From Capitulum mitella (taxonomy: Eukaryota > Arthropoda > Thecostraca > Pollicipedomorpha > Pollicipedidae): a DNA stretch of 64,000 nt. The notes under the pieces were generated by a model. It was not told the DNA's origin. It was given only the letters and a program-made list of their open reading frames with translations, and made no database searches. The stretch is taken from the NCBI GenBank assembly GCA_030062745.1, contig CP099840.1:18031718-18095717 (forward strand), written 5' to 3'. This document shows positions 11,723 to 26,153 of the stretch, in pieces (positions within the stretch are counted from its first letter, which is position 1; every line of letters starts with the position of its first letter). The translations under genes and the position numbers were made by a program.

Positions 11723-12847
11723 TGCCGCGAAAAGCTAGGTCACGTATCCGAGGGAGGTGAACCAATGCCATCACACCACATCAGTTCACTGAGCTCGTCC
11801 TCTCTGCGGGTGACCAATGGCAGCTCAGAGCTCTTGTCTGGACGTAAATGGATATTCTTGGAAATGTCCAGCATTGGGCCCCCAGACACGAACGAGTCGC
11901 AAGCCCTGTGGACGATCGACGCCGTCTAATCCAGCTGCGATTTTGAGGAACTACAGCATCATGTCAGAACAAAATATCATGCTACGGCCGCCATCGGTGT
12001 CCAGATGAAACAATTACATCAACATGAGATTGCCTTGCATTAACATGTTATTTCGGTCCATTATATCGTGTTATATCAGCCCATAAGCACACATTTAAAC
12101 TACATACACCGCGCGGGAACAGGACGAGACAAGTGACAAAAAGTCTCAATTCTTTTTCATTGCAGCTATGACGCTGAAGGAAAGAAGTATTTAAAATCCG
12201 CAAGTGCTAATTTTTCTTGAGCTCTGATGCCATTATCATCGCGTTTGTGATGCTTAAACTATGACGTTTGTGATGATAAGACAGGACGACTATGGTAGTC
12301 ATCATCATCCATTGTGCCGCCATGCCATTACTCGCTTGTCTGGGCAGGCCGTAATCTCCGGACACCGAATTCCTATCAACCTGCTGACCACTGAAGTCCT
12401 CTGAGACGGGTGAGCGGCCAACACGTCCATCTGCATTTACATCTGTGCACTCCGCATCAGACGCAGCGCTTACACGACACGCGTCGCGCGCAAGCCTAAA
12501 ACGCTCCATTTCAGCGTAGTCCAGAAAAACATCTCCAATTTGGATGACATTCTTGGCATCGCCGTTAAACATGTCAGACCACTTTCCATCATACACGGAG
12601 CCCTGTAAACCAACGTCCGCTAAGCCCTGGAGACACGCTTCCTACGGCCGTAGAAACTGCCTCAAAAATGGTGCACTGCTCGCAAGCACTGACACGGACA
12701 ACAGGCAGGTCGACCGTACGATCTGCAGCACAGCAGGCCGCCATCTTCCGTGGAATGCAGCCAGCGGGCGGGTCTGTCACCGGAGTCGTTCCGGAGCTTA
12801 AAGGGCGGATGTTTCCAGTTCCGCTGTCACCAGAGGACTCCCCCCGT

Positions 12848-12993
12848 TCAGAGCGGCGGCAGCGCCCACAGCGTGCACGTCTTGTCGGCTCCAGTCGAGA
12901 CGAAGCTGAACTCGTACGGATGCCAGCGGCCAGTGATCACCTTGTCCTGGTGCTGTGCCACCACAACAGAGGGCAGTGGCATCGTCAGGTCTC
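12848..12993 (-). CDS. WDR47: WDR47 terminal coding exon (last WD repeat and stop)
   Basis: The acceptor TTGACAG precedes the exon; one base from the previous exon completes the GGA codon. The 146 bases encode GDLTMPLPSVVVAQ, HQDKVITGRWHP, EFSFVSTGADKTCTLWAL and PPL, then stop. WDR47 is a neuronal microtubule-associated protein (LisH/CTLH N-terminus, seven-bladed WD40 C-terminus) involved in neurite and microtubule organisation. This exon supplies the final blade, with the usual D-x-T-x-x-LW strand. Human WDR47 also ends just after an LW-containing strand, so the length is as expected. The stop lies at 12848-12850. Splice phase (1) agrees with the upstream donor at 15298. Confidence 0.93.
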
Positions 12994-13664
12994 CTGTCAA
13001 AGCCAACCGCCAGAGTTAAAGATGTCGCCACTCTGACCAACTTCTTGTCAGAATCAGCCACACGCGCCAATGACGCGGTCGGTTTAGTTAGTGACTCCAT
13101 GGCTGTGATATATTGCAGGAATGGACTGCGCGACCAAGCAAACATTGGCGTGGAAAACAAATCAGTTAGGGTCCGAAGTAACCCTTCAATGTCACGATTG
13201 GCATGGCAATGGCGTCACACATTTTTATGATTTTTTGTTCGTCTCCCCCGCCCCCAAAAACAGTGCTTAAAGGAAGCCTGAACGTGGCAAGGTTTGCATG
13301 CTCGTGCTTTGCATACCCGCGCCCGACTGACGATACACGTCGATCACGCCCGATGGAAGTTGACCGCCTCCCTCTAACTCATGAACCGCTGGTCGCACAA
13401 CAAAAATAAGCACACCGTTGGAACGCTCTTGACAATTAAAGCTCGAAGCTGGTCTCATTTTTAGTTTTGGATGATATGTAAGCCATTTACGCCTTATATA
13501 ATTTTTCTCTCAGCCGACTGCATGAAACCGAGAAACGGCCTGGATCTCAAAGGCTGTGATTCATAAAGTCTAGGTGAAAGCACCAATGAACAGGTAAAAG
13601 TCCGCAGATGTCGATACGCACCTAATTTCTCTGATTTGTTTCATACATAAGCGGAAACGCTGAG
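12994..13664 (-). other. WDR47 last intron, 3' part
   Basis: Sequence between the final exon and a TTAA element. Overlapping short frames occur on both strands in the GC-rich part next to the exon; nothing in them is recognisable. Confidence 0.5.
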
Positions 13665-14904
13665 TTAAAGACACGGCGATTTTCGCGCCGACTGGCGGCG
13701 GGCGGTAGCCGAACACGGTATGAAATTAAAGGGAACTTATTTTAGCTTTTCTTTATTTTTGTGACATAGGCCCTTTTCATATGGTTTTTCTTTATCCTAG
13801 TGGTTCTTCTAATGGTTTGTCATGCTTGAAATTTGAAAAAAATTAGTAGTTATCAGTTCACAACTGGCGGAGCTTTATTCGCCACAGTCTGTTTAATTTG
13901 GAACGTCTTGAACTTCTTGGTATTACTCGGAAGTGTGCGAGCCACTTCTGCCAATTTCAGCTCGTTCTGAGTAATTCATCGCCGATTTTGACGGCGGTGC
14001 GTTATTCGTGACCTGACCTCAGGCCAATGCCTGGAAGTCATTGATACTTTGTCCATTGATCGCAGGGGTGTCGATTTCTGAAAATGATTGGAGGGGCCGA
14101 GCCGAGAGCCCGACAAAATAACCTGCCCCAAATGCAGTTTTCTCAACTGATTTAGCCCACTTTATTTTGACCAGCGAAAATTTACAAGATTTTCGTTACT
14201 TTTTGTCAGACTGGAAATTAAGTTTATCCCCATGTATGTAGGTGTATATATAGAGAGAAGCTTGAAAAATGAAAAGATGCATCGTTTTAAACTTCCTTCT
14301 TTACTTTCCGCCTACCTGTTATCTGTTGCAGCCGTTATTTTCGTTATTACTACTCGTTTTGTTTGAAACCGGCAGAAAATATCAGAAAGGGTCCAAACCA
14401 ATATTGGGTGGGCCCAAATCAACATTGGGTGGGCTCAAATCAACACTGGGTGGGCCAAGGCCCTCTCGAAAGAATACAGATCGACTACCCGTGATTGATC
14501 TTAAATGGATGTCTGCATCACCCCATTAATATCATGAAATTCCGAAAAACAGTGGCATGTGTTAAAAATGAAATTTGGCCTTCGGCCAATGAACCGGAAA
14601 ATTCCGAAAAATCTGAGATGGTTGGATTTCTTGCATCCATCAAGACCTTTAATCCCTGAGAGTTTTATTGTGATATCATGTTCTCCGAAAACGTTACAGA
14701 GCGCTAAACTTTTTTCGACAAAGGTCCACTTCACCTGATATAGAACAGACCCCTGAGCTGGCCTGAGGCCAAAACTTTAACACAAGGTATAAACTGAGCA
14801 AGCAAAAGGTACCCAGAGTTTCGTGGCGCTGCGTTCGTTTCTTCTCTCGCAATCTTGGAAAACCTTAGGGAGGGCGGTCAACCCCTCAGTCGGGGGCGGG
14901 TTAA
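13665..14904 (-). mobile_element. TTAA-flanked non-autonomous transposon, family F, reverse copy
   Basis: This copy is the reverse complement of the element at 45723-46920. Shared landmarks include GAGTAATTCATCG with GATTTTGACGG (about 13970), TATTCGTGACCTGACCTCAG (about 14010), GAAAATTCCGAAAAATCTGA (about 14590) and CAGAGCGCTAAACTTT (about 14700). It ends in CGGGGGCGGGTTAA (TTAA 14901-14904), and the other end follows TTAA at 13665-13668. Both termini share a CCCGACTG-type core next to a G-run. No ORF for a transposase is present. It lies in the last WDR47 intron. Confidence 0.8.
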
Positions 14905-15034
14905 GATTCACAGTAAGTCTGGGGTCAAGTTTGCCGCACTCACGAAATACAGATGGGATGTCTTCAAAATATCAGGGCATGATGTTATTCGCAGCCTGTC
15001 ACAAGGCCATCAATCCTTCAACGGCGTCCCCCCA

Positions 15035-16728
<1,694 letters not shown>

Positions 16729-16899
16729 CTGTATGGCCAGACAGCGCCTGGAACGGAACGCCGGTGGCGCAGTCGGTCACGTAGATCTTGCAGTCGCCGG
16801 CGCCAGCGCTCACCAACAGGCTGGACTTGTTGGACATGTCTTCGATGAAGCAAAGATCCCGCACCGTGCCGTCATGCATGGCCAGCTCGGCTGCCGGGT
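16729..16899 (-). CDS. WDR47: WDR47 exon encoding WD repeat about 3
   Basis: 171 bases, phase 1 in and out. The acceptor is CTCGCCCCCAG and the donor ACAG|GTCAGT. It encodes DPAAELAMHDGTVRDLCFIE, then DMSNKSSLLVSAGAGDCKIY and VTDCATGVPFQALSGHT. MHDGT-x-RDL, SAGAGDC-x-IY-x-TDC and ALSGHTG are conserved in the WDR47 WD40 domain, as far as I recall the human protein. The exon carries one complete blade and the start of the next; the split GHTG|H motif is completed by the exon at 15657. Confidence 0.94.
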
Positions 16900-18000
16900 C
16901 TGGGGGCGAGACATCGGACCGCTGGGACTGCTGGTCTGAGCTGGAACAGCGCCACAAGCTAGAACCTGAGGATTCGGATAGGTTTTTGGATTCGAATGTT
17001 CAGATGGATACATGCGAATATTTGGAACGAACTCGGTGGCCGGGCACTGCGGAGGCGGGGGAGAGGATGACATCAGCGACAGAGAGTGCTCTGATTGACA
17101 GTCAAACTGCTGCGTAACCAGAGGTACAAACCGTTAATCCTATATAATACGGCGCTTCGGAATGATTAGTTTCAGAAGAAGAGATAAATGCGCGAAAGCA
17201 CCCATATCAGCCTTAAAACTGGGAGGAATATTTTGCTCCTCGCCAACGTTTCCATAAACAAGGCTGGAACAAGGACTAGGCTTTGTTTGGTCTTCGGTAT
17301 TCCTCCTCACCATTCCGTGACACGTATTTTCAGCATCGGCAGCAAAACGTGATTTTTGTGAACGCCTATGAACACGTTTTGTTTCTGTTCAAAAGAAACA
17401 ATTAAGTGTGGATACATAGGTACTGAACACAATGTGTTCAAAAATAACTACATCTTCGCAGTGGAAATTTCGAATTTTATTCGCCAGGATAGTGTGTGAA
17501 GGACTCGTCAGATTACTCTCGAGGCTATTCGTCTCCCCACGAACTACGACAGGGAGATCCGCGCCTCGGTGCGAGGAGGGGACGGAGCATATCTTATCCA
17601 GTGAGGAGGGGGCGGAGCATATCTTATCAGTGTTCCTCTCAGCATCGCTCTCATCCATAATGAAGTTCCGACGCCAAAAAAACGTTAGGTAATGCCTCGA
17701 TTAGCGTTTCTCTTAGTTATGTATAGCTTGACCTTCAGATCCTACAGCGAAATCCAAAAGATTATTTGAATGCTTGGCTGACAGCGGCATATTCGGCAAA
17801 TAATCCAAGAAAACACTGGCCAACCAATTCGGCGAATACTCCAAATTTGCAATCAAGATTCAAGCATTCACCGAATCCAAATATTCAGTCCAGTATTCAA
17901 GTCATCCGAATTCGAACTCTCAGCTCTACCAGACCAGACAGACAGACCTCTAGGACGGGACATGACATAGGACACTAGGACAGGACATAGGATGTACCAG
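16900..18000 (-). other. Start of the 8.6-kb WDR47 intron
   Basis: Intronic sequence 5' of the exon at 16729-16899. Around 17540-17640 a short GAGGAGGGG(A/G)CGGAGCATATC motif is repeated twice. No coding signal is recognised. Confidence 0.6.
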
Positions 18001-18400
18001 GCAGACCTCTAGGACTTCTTTTCCCAGCCTGTGCAGGGCCCGAGGCACAACAGACTGACACCAGTCTGCTACGACTGCTGGTCCCAGCCGGTACAGGGCC
18101 CGAGGCACAACAGACTGACAAAAGACTGCTAGTAGCGATGGTCCTAGTCAGTACTGGGCCTGAGACACAACAGACTGACAAAAGACTGCTAGCACTGGTG
18201 ATCTAGCAGTGCTAGCCTGACCGGTAGACACAACAAACTGATACCAGACTGTTAGCACTGTTAATCCCAGCCAAAACATGGCCTGATACACAACAGACTG
18301 AAACCAGGCTGCTGGTACGGATGATCTCAGCCAGTAAAGGGCCCGAGACACAACAGAATGGCATCAGACTACTAGTGCCGCTGCCCGAGACACAACAGTC
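18001..18400. repeat. 60-bp minisatellite, about 6-7 copies
   Basis: Successive 60-base lines from 18001 align almost column for column: GGTCCCAGCC, GTACAGGGCCCGAG, CACAACAGACTGACA, then GACTGCTAG. Later copies are more diverged and slightly offset after 18200. Frames in both directions are partly open because the unit is a multiple of three. It lies inside the large WDR47 intron. Confidence 0.9.
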
Positions 18401-18836
18401 TCATACCGTGCCATACATTATCCAGGGCTCTGAAGAGCACAGTTTTGCGGACCTTAAACGAGCAAAGCGGAGCAGTGTGCGCCTACCTGTAGACGTCCTG
18501 GTGTATGATGTCCTTGCGTGCACGCTTGGGTGTGTGCAACTTTCACTTGCGCGTTTCGTGTCAGTGCACATGCATGCGTGTAAATGCAAAATCCGCTCTA
18601 ACATTTCTCAAGTGCGCCGACGGGCAGCGCAGAGCCATGGTATTACAGACAAGGAATGGTATGCTCGGCGCAGCCCAGAACGGCGAGGCCATGGCTTCTA
18701 CAGCAATCATCGGCATGGAAGATTACCACACTCTTTCATAGAGCTGGGGCCACATGGTGTTGTAGTCTTTGATAAGGTCTTCACGGTCAGTGATTTTTTC
18801 GCTTCTTTGGGGATGTTGTAGTACTCATTACGTTGT

Positions 18837-20010
18837 TTAGCACTATTTCCGTACGGGGGAGAAGCTTCAGAAGCCCCCCTTCGGTTGTATGATCGTCATT
18901 ACCAGGGTTTTTAAGGCAGCCTCACGAAACTTGGTCACTTCCCCAACCTACTCCTTCTGCGTATTATATTGGATTTTCGTACTGATATTTTTTGCCAGGG
19001 CCAAAGCCGGATCAAGTTTTTGGGAGGCAACGCAGGGCATTTTTGGAACTGTTAAAGGTAAAAGAAAAATGGCTGCTAAAACCGGAGTTTTTAGGACAAA
19101 ACTTAAATTTTTCTGTGAGTGTATAAGTGCATAACTGGCCCAACGTACACAAATAGTTTTTTGACCTGAGGTCACCTAATAACGTGAGGCCAATACCAAA
19201 AGATAAATTTTGGTTTTATGTCAACATTCTTGAAGATAATTTTTAAAATTCAAAGTCCGGGGTAGGCATGACTCAGTACAACGTACTCTACTTGTGACTG
19301 AAGTTTCAGATCGCTATCGGATCGGGACACGGAGCGCGGCCTAAAATGTGTGCGCGAAGACCTACGATCACGACGATCATAAAATGATTGCTGGAAATAT
19401 CGTGAATTCAAATGATTGGGAATGTTTTCAGAGACTATAAAATCAACCCAAGGTCATTCCATGTGACTCTGAGGTCATTTGAGGCCACTTGGGGTCAAAG
19501 ATCGCAAAATGGCTTGATGAACATACGACCATGACAGTTCCTTTCTTCATGGTCCTGGCGCCGCTTATGTCAACATTATACTAACAGTGAAAAATGATTT
19601 GTATTTTTTTTTGTATACAATGACTAGCAAAAGCCTAAATATGTATTCAAAATTTTCATATTAATGCAGTTTCAAAAAACTGTTCCTTCTCTTTTTTAAG
19701 CCCTGTGAACGGTTATGAGTTTTCTCGAAATTTCAAATATATGGTCCAAAAGGAAAGTCTCATGGATAAGTTCTCGTGAAAATCTGTCCATAAACATCAG
19801 AACCATAACAAGTGAAAAACATCGTTTTTTCCTTTCCCCTTTGTATCTACCTCTTAGAAGATTTTATCATTTTTTATATAAAAATGTAGTTTACGTCATG
19901 GGAAATCGATTGCCATCACTTCTGATCATCGAGACCTGGGGGGGAGCGGATCAGCCCCCTTCCATGTACGTGAATGCGTCCCCCCGTAATGTGCATGGGA
20001 ATAGGATGGA
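18837..20010 (+). mobile_element. piggyBac-like transposon, diverged copy B
   Basis: This is an older relative of copies A, C and D. The left end (TTAG at 18837, then CACTATTTCCGTACGGGGG) corresponds to TTAACCCTATTCCCGGCAGGGG, and the right end (GGGAATAGGATGG) to GGGAATAGGGTTAA. The interior follows the same order: AAACTTGGTCACTT, TTTTTGGGAGGCA, a GAGGTCA block, CATGACAGTT, GAAATCGATTGCC-like and a G-run. Substitutions are spread throughout and no transposase ORF is present. Confidence 0.8.
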
Positions 20011-23000
20011 GAACCAAAAAACCTCTGATTTAGCCCAGAGGATAAAGAGTACCAGACCATCAGAAGTTTAACACCATGGATTCCATATATGAACGCCACA
20101 GTCCATTCAGTCTAAAAACAAATACGAATCCATTTATTGTCCAACCATCCATTATGCCAAAAAAACTTCCAGTTACGACTCAGCAACATACCGATGGGTC
20201 TCGCTAAAAGCAAGGGAACTAAATCAGCTACGGAGTCAATTTATTAATGGCATTTGCACGCCTGCGTGTTTTCTTGTGGTCAGACTGACATATTGGGATG
20301 TTGTTTTGCAACGATCGGAATGGCAAAGTTCTGTATGTTCATTACTACGGGTGTTGCCTGGATGTGATGTTTGGTGACATCCGGTGTCAGACTCAACGCA
20401 GTCCGACAGTGGCGATAGTTTGCACAGTCTATAAAGGAAATTCAGGACATATGTCCGAGGCAGGGAAACCCGAATTTTGTGGCCAGGGACGTGATGAAAG
20501 TTTGGTGCTTCGAACGCTTCGGTCCCCGTCCCGGTCCTGGTCCATGCCCGGGTCCTGGTCCCGGTCTCTCTCTCTCTCTCTCTCTTTTTCCCCTTCCCCT
20601 CTCTCTCGCTCTCTCTCTCGTATCGGATTAGCTGCCTCGAACTTATCACTTTCGACGACAGAATGTCGTCATACTAAATTGCATACTATTATCTTCGTTA
20701 GTGGCAGTCCCTTGTGAGTAGAGAAACACTTGCCAAGCAGCAATTAATGATGGCACTTCCGTAACTTCTATGCTTCGTAGGCACAAATACATAAAAGGAA
20801 AGGCTGATTTACCGGTTTGGACGGCTTTTTGTGTGTGTGGTCCCTCATAAAAAGCAGCCCAAGAGAACCCCAGCGCTCTCTATTGCTTCATTACATCCAT
20901 TATTTCTAACACAACCGGAAATGGTAACACCATCTACATTCCTATGTACGCGGTCTGGCTTTATCTCACTTGTGGCTGCATGCCGTAGACAAACGCACTA
21001 TGGCATAAATAATCCAGGACACATTACATTTGCGATTGCCGTCGTTTGACAAGTGATTGGACGTGATAGGGATTGAGTATCACTGGCAGGGAAACAAGTT
21101 TTGATATTAATATGTCTGTGACCTAACCGCTTTTTCGGAGGCAGCTCAAAGTTAAATTAAGAGTTTCTACGGAGCTCACACAGATAAACGCGAAGCATTC
21201 GTGTTTGGAGAGGTTATACTGAAGAAATCACCAGACGACCGGCGGAAAACGCCGGTCTTCGACCAGTTCGCTTCCCCTAGATCTCGACCGGGTAGTTCGT
21301 TCGGCGTGGCCTGCGTCATTATGTTATTCCCGACAAAAACCCGCCCAGCAGCCCAGCAAATCGGCATCATTTCAGGACATGTCCTGACCCAGCTCCTGTC
21401 GACCCCCATTCACAATGCAGTCGTTTGGGTTCGTTCTACATGGCTAGTGTATGTCTGGTTTGGATTGCTTTGGTTCGGCGTGGTTTGAACTCGATTTTCA
21501 TCATTCAGTATGACTATGCGACTGCTCGAAGAGCTGCTATGAAGGCCAACTGTCTGAAACAAGGAAATGATGCGGAATGTTTGGCCACACATACATCACT
21601 TTTTGTTTTCGCTGAAACCTCCATGTCGTCAGCACTCACCGCATTTTTAAATATTGTCATTAGTTTTTAAAACCACTCAGCTCAGAACCATGAACTTTCC
21701 AAAGCCTGAGCCGAGAGAAGCCGTTTCAAGCTGCATGACGCTTGATTTTCCCCCCACACCAAAAAACAAAAACAGGAACTAACCGAAAGTCAACATAAAA
21801 CGATGGCAGAGTCACTCACTTGCAGAGGATTTATGAATTACTCCCGCGGAACGACCCCTTCCAATTCCCTTTTCTTCTCCCCTATTATGACACTGAAAGG
21901 CCCGTTAACATTCACAGTCTAAACGACAATGAAAAATCGCAGTTGTCGTATTTTCCATACCGATTCAGGGACCGTTCTGAACAAATTTAAGGAACTTCCC
22001 CTAAAATTTTAAAGCTGGCACAGGTTTCTAGAAGATGATTACAACATTTAGCACAGAACAACAGTGATGTCTGCCATAGGCTGGCTTGAAAAGGTAGAGA
22101 TTTGGAAAATAATCGCACAGTTTTACAAAATACGCACTCATCGATGGAAATGACATCCAACTGGCTTCAGAGGATCAAGCAGGAACTGAGCAATATCGTT
22201 GTCCTCTCCGGAAGAGCCCTAGTGGTTAGCGCGATGTGTCCAAGACGAGCATTCAACGAAACACCAAAAATTAATTTTATCTTGTCTTCTAGAAGTGGGA
22301 GAAGACAACCTTGTACGCAACGGAACAAAAGTAGGGGATTTAGCAAATGAGCTCGAAGCTCTATCCTGGACCGTTTAGCTCAGGGTATGGGTTTGACGCC
22401 GTCATGAACGACCAGGTATGCCTCGGCATTTCTGACTGAGTTTTCAAGGAACCGAGGGTGTTACACGACTGACAAGTTTGACTGTCCGTCTGAGATCGAG
22501 TGCGCTGGAAGGCAAAAATTTTCATCGCGCTTAAAGGCATGGGTCACCACCACCCTCGCCGGCATCACCTCACTTCTGATCATGGGGCACTGTATATAGA
22601 TTGCTAAACATTCCTGGCATGACTGGCAGACTGGATGAAATGATGCCTGAAGCATTTCCTAGATGAGATGGACTCTGGGAAGAGCATATTCTTCAGGCCT
22701 GAACTAGCCAACCGCCACTAACATCATGATGTGACGTAATATCCTGATGCTCTAGGGATCCTCTGCGTCAAGAAGGATGACAGTCCTCCGAACGAATCGA
22801 TTTGGAGCAATCTGGAATAAAAGGCGTCCGAAGGAAAGTGGATCGAATCATCTAGACCGCCGGGGGGAAGCAGGATCGGCGGATCAGAGCTAGACATGAA
22901 TACTGTGTGAGAGACGCTTTAGTACGTGCGAAATGACGTAATATCCTGGTCCTGTAGGGATCCTCTACATCAAGATGGATGAAGGACTTTCGTGTCGTCG

Positions 23001-23103
23001 GCCAGGACTGAGAGCTGCTATTTATGTGCTCTCAGCTGCTAGCTTTTGCTATATGGCTGCTATCTTTCAAAATCGTGTCAGTTTTGGGATACCAGTTGCA
23101 TAC
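20011..23103 (-). other. WDR47 large intron, middle part
   Basis: No exon or transposon was recognised. The stretch holds a CT-rich microsatellite (20565-20619) and a pair of diverged direct repeats around TGACGTAATATCCTG at 22732 and 22934 that continue for about 45 bases (TAGGGATCCTCT, ATCAAGA-GGATGA). Confidence 0.5.
20565..20619. repeat. (CT)n microsatellite, interrupted
   Basis: Two CT runs separated by a short T/C-rich interruption, preceded by CCCGGTCCTGGTC-type repeats (about 20525-20563). Confidence 0.95.
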
Positions 23104-23501
23104 TTAACCTTATTTCTGTATGGGGTTTGAAAAGCGGTGACTTGAGAAGCCCCCTTCAGTTTTTGTTCCTTGATCGCCATCCCCAGGCTTTTTGGAGTAG
23201 CTTCACTGAACCTGGTCACTTTCCTGTCTTATCTTTGATATCAATATCAGTGTATTTTATACAATATAATTTTGGATGTCATACATATGCGTAAAATACG
23301 TCTATTATTTTGTATATATACAATATACCTTTCTTCAATATCAAAGACGGGTCAATTCTTTCCGACACCAAGTTTATTCCTCGCGCCAAATTTTCATCAC
23401 TTATTTCGCCTAGGGGCGGAGATATGCCGCGTTTTTTAGGAAGCACTTCAGACCTTTTTTTGGCACTGCTAGAGGTGAAGCAAAAATATCTGCCATTTTC
23501 T
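23104..23501 (+). mobile_element. Older TTAA element, 5' part, interrupted by copy C
   Basis: It begins TTAACCTTATTTCTGTATGGGG, cognate to the copy A left end. It continues through GGCTTTTTGG, TTCACTGAACCTGGTCAC, CTAGGGGCGGAG and GGCACTGCTAGAGGTGAAGC in the order found in copies A and B, and then stops exactly at the TTAA where copy C begins. I could not recognise its 3' part after 24713 with confidence. Confidence 0.7.
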
Positions 23502-24713
23502 TTAACCCTATTCCCGGCAAGGGGGCGGAATCCGCCCCCCTCGGGTTTTTTGCTTGCCAATTCTAGCCGTTTTAACGCAGTTTCACAAAACTTGGTGACG
23601 TTTCCTAGCTATTCTTTCTACGTGCTGTGACAAAATTTCAAAATTCTATTTTGCACAGGGGCGGAGCCAGGCAACGTTTTTGGGAGGCACGTCATGCCAT
23701 TTTTGGCCATGTTGAGGGTAAAAGGAAAATGTCTGCCAAAAACAGAGTTTTAAAGCTAGAACTTAAAATTTTATGTGGATATATAGCTAAATAGTTGGGC
23801 AATGTGCAGATGTAATTTTGTTTATCTGAGGTCAATTGACAGGGTCAGGTCAAGGTCAAAAGTCAAAATTTGTTTTTCGGAATAATTTCTGCGCCGTTTT
23901 TTTCAAATACCAAACCCGAAATACATATAACGTAGAAGGGTGCCTTCTACTTGTGTACCAAGCTTCAGCTTGATGTCAGGTCGGGTCACGGAGCTATGAC
24001 CTAAAATGTCAGTGCGCGTACCCTATATCGCAATAGCCATAAAACGAAATTTTTGAAATAGAGTGAATTCAAATGATTGAAAACGTTTACAGACAATATT
24101 AAATGCACACGAGATCATTCCAAGTGACCCCAAAGTCACTGGAGGTCATTTAAGGTCAAAGGTCACAAGTTGATCTGAGAAACGTGTGACCATGACAGTT
24201 TCCCCTTTTTCATGTCCCTGGCACCGCCTATGCTAACATTATACAAACATTGTAATGCGATTTGTACTTCTTTAGTATAACATGATTAGCAGAAGCCAAA
24301 AAAGGGTGTTTGCCTCTTTTGTTCATTCAGTTGTTAGAAAACTAATCCTCCTATTTTTGAAACCCTGTGAACGCCCATGAATTTTCTCAAAATTTCATAT
24401 TTGCGGACTCATGGTAAAAGTCCTATCCATAATCTCTCGATTGATGCCAGTTTCATCGAAATCGGTCGATAAACAACGCAGTTATCAGAAGTCCAAAAGT
24501 ACCCCCATTTTGACATTTTTGCCCCGCTGTATCCACAAATTTCAAAATTTTGAAAATTTCTTTTTGTAAAAATGTAGTACACGTCACGGCAAATCGATTG
24601 CCGTTTGTTGCGATGAAATCGAACGAGTAGTTCTCGAGATTTCAGGGGGGGCCGAATCCGCCCCCCCTGCCGAGAATCGACCATACCGTCTAGCCCTCCG
24701 GGAATAGGGTTGA
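23502..24713 (+). mobile_element. piggyBac-like transposon, copy C (nested)
   Basis: The left end is TTAA (23502-23505) followed by CCCTATTCCCGG. The right end CCGGGAATAGGGTTGA has one change in the TTAA. It is 1.2 kb long and highly similar to copies A and D. It carries a perfect AGGTCA-A-AGGTCA (24153-24165) and a cluster of further GGTCA motifs near 23840-23860. There is no transposase frame. It is inserted into the older element that starts at 23104 and lies inside the large WDR47 intron. Confidence 0.9.
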
Positions 24714-25983
<1,270 letters not shown>

Positions 25984-26153
25984 CTGATGTCGGCCAGTTT
26001 CGGGTACGCGCAGATGCGCAGAGTCTTGGAGTTGGACCCGATGGCGTAGAGTTTACCGTACGGGTGAAATTCGGCGCACCGCACGGCCTGCACATCCTCC
26101 AGCGACGTGACGGGAATAAACCGCGGCCGCTCCACCGAGCTGCTCCTCGCCGT
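25984..26153 (-). CDS. WDR47: WDR47 exon encoding WD repeat 1
   Basis: 170 bases between the acceptor CGCTTTCAG and the donor ATCAG|GTAAGA. It starts in phase 0 and ends in phase 2. It encodes TARSSSVERPRFIPVTSLED, then VQAVRCAEFHPYGKLYAIGS and NSKTLRICAYPKLADI. LED-x-QAVR, FHP-x-GKLYA-x-GSNSKTLR and CAYP are strongly conserved at the start of the WDR47 WD40 domain. The five WD40 exons together give 338 residues, a complete WD40 C-terminal domain. The LisH and CTLH parts expected upstream were not found in the window. The frame stays open 5' of the acceptor, but the sequence there is not conserved-looking. Confidence 0.94.

Noticed and set aside
18001..18400. CRISPR-like regularly spaced repeats
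   Set aside because: The whole 60-bp unit repeats without unique spacers, and the context is eukaryotic intron; it is a minisatellite. The same applies to the 33-, 39- and 84-bp arrays.
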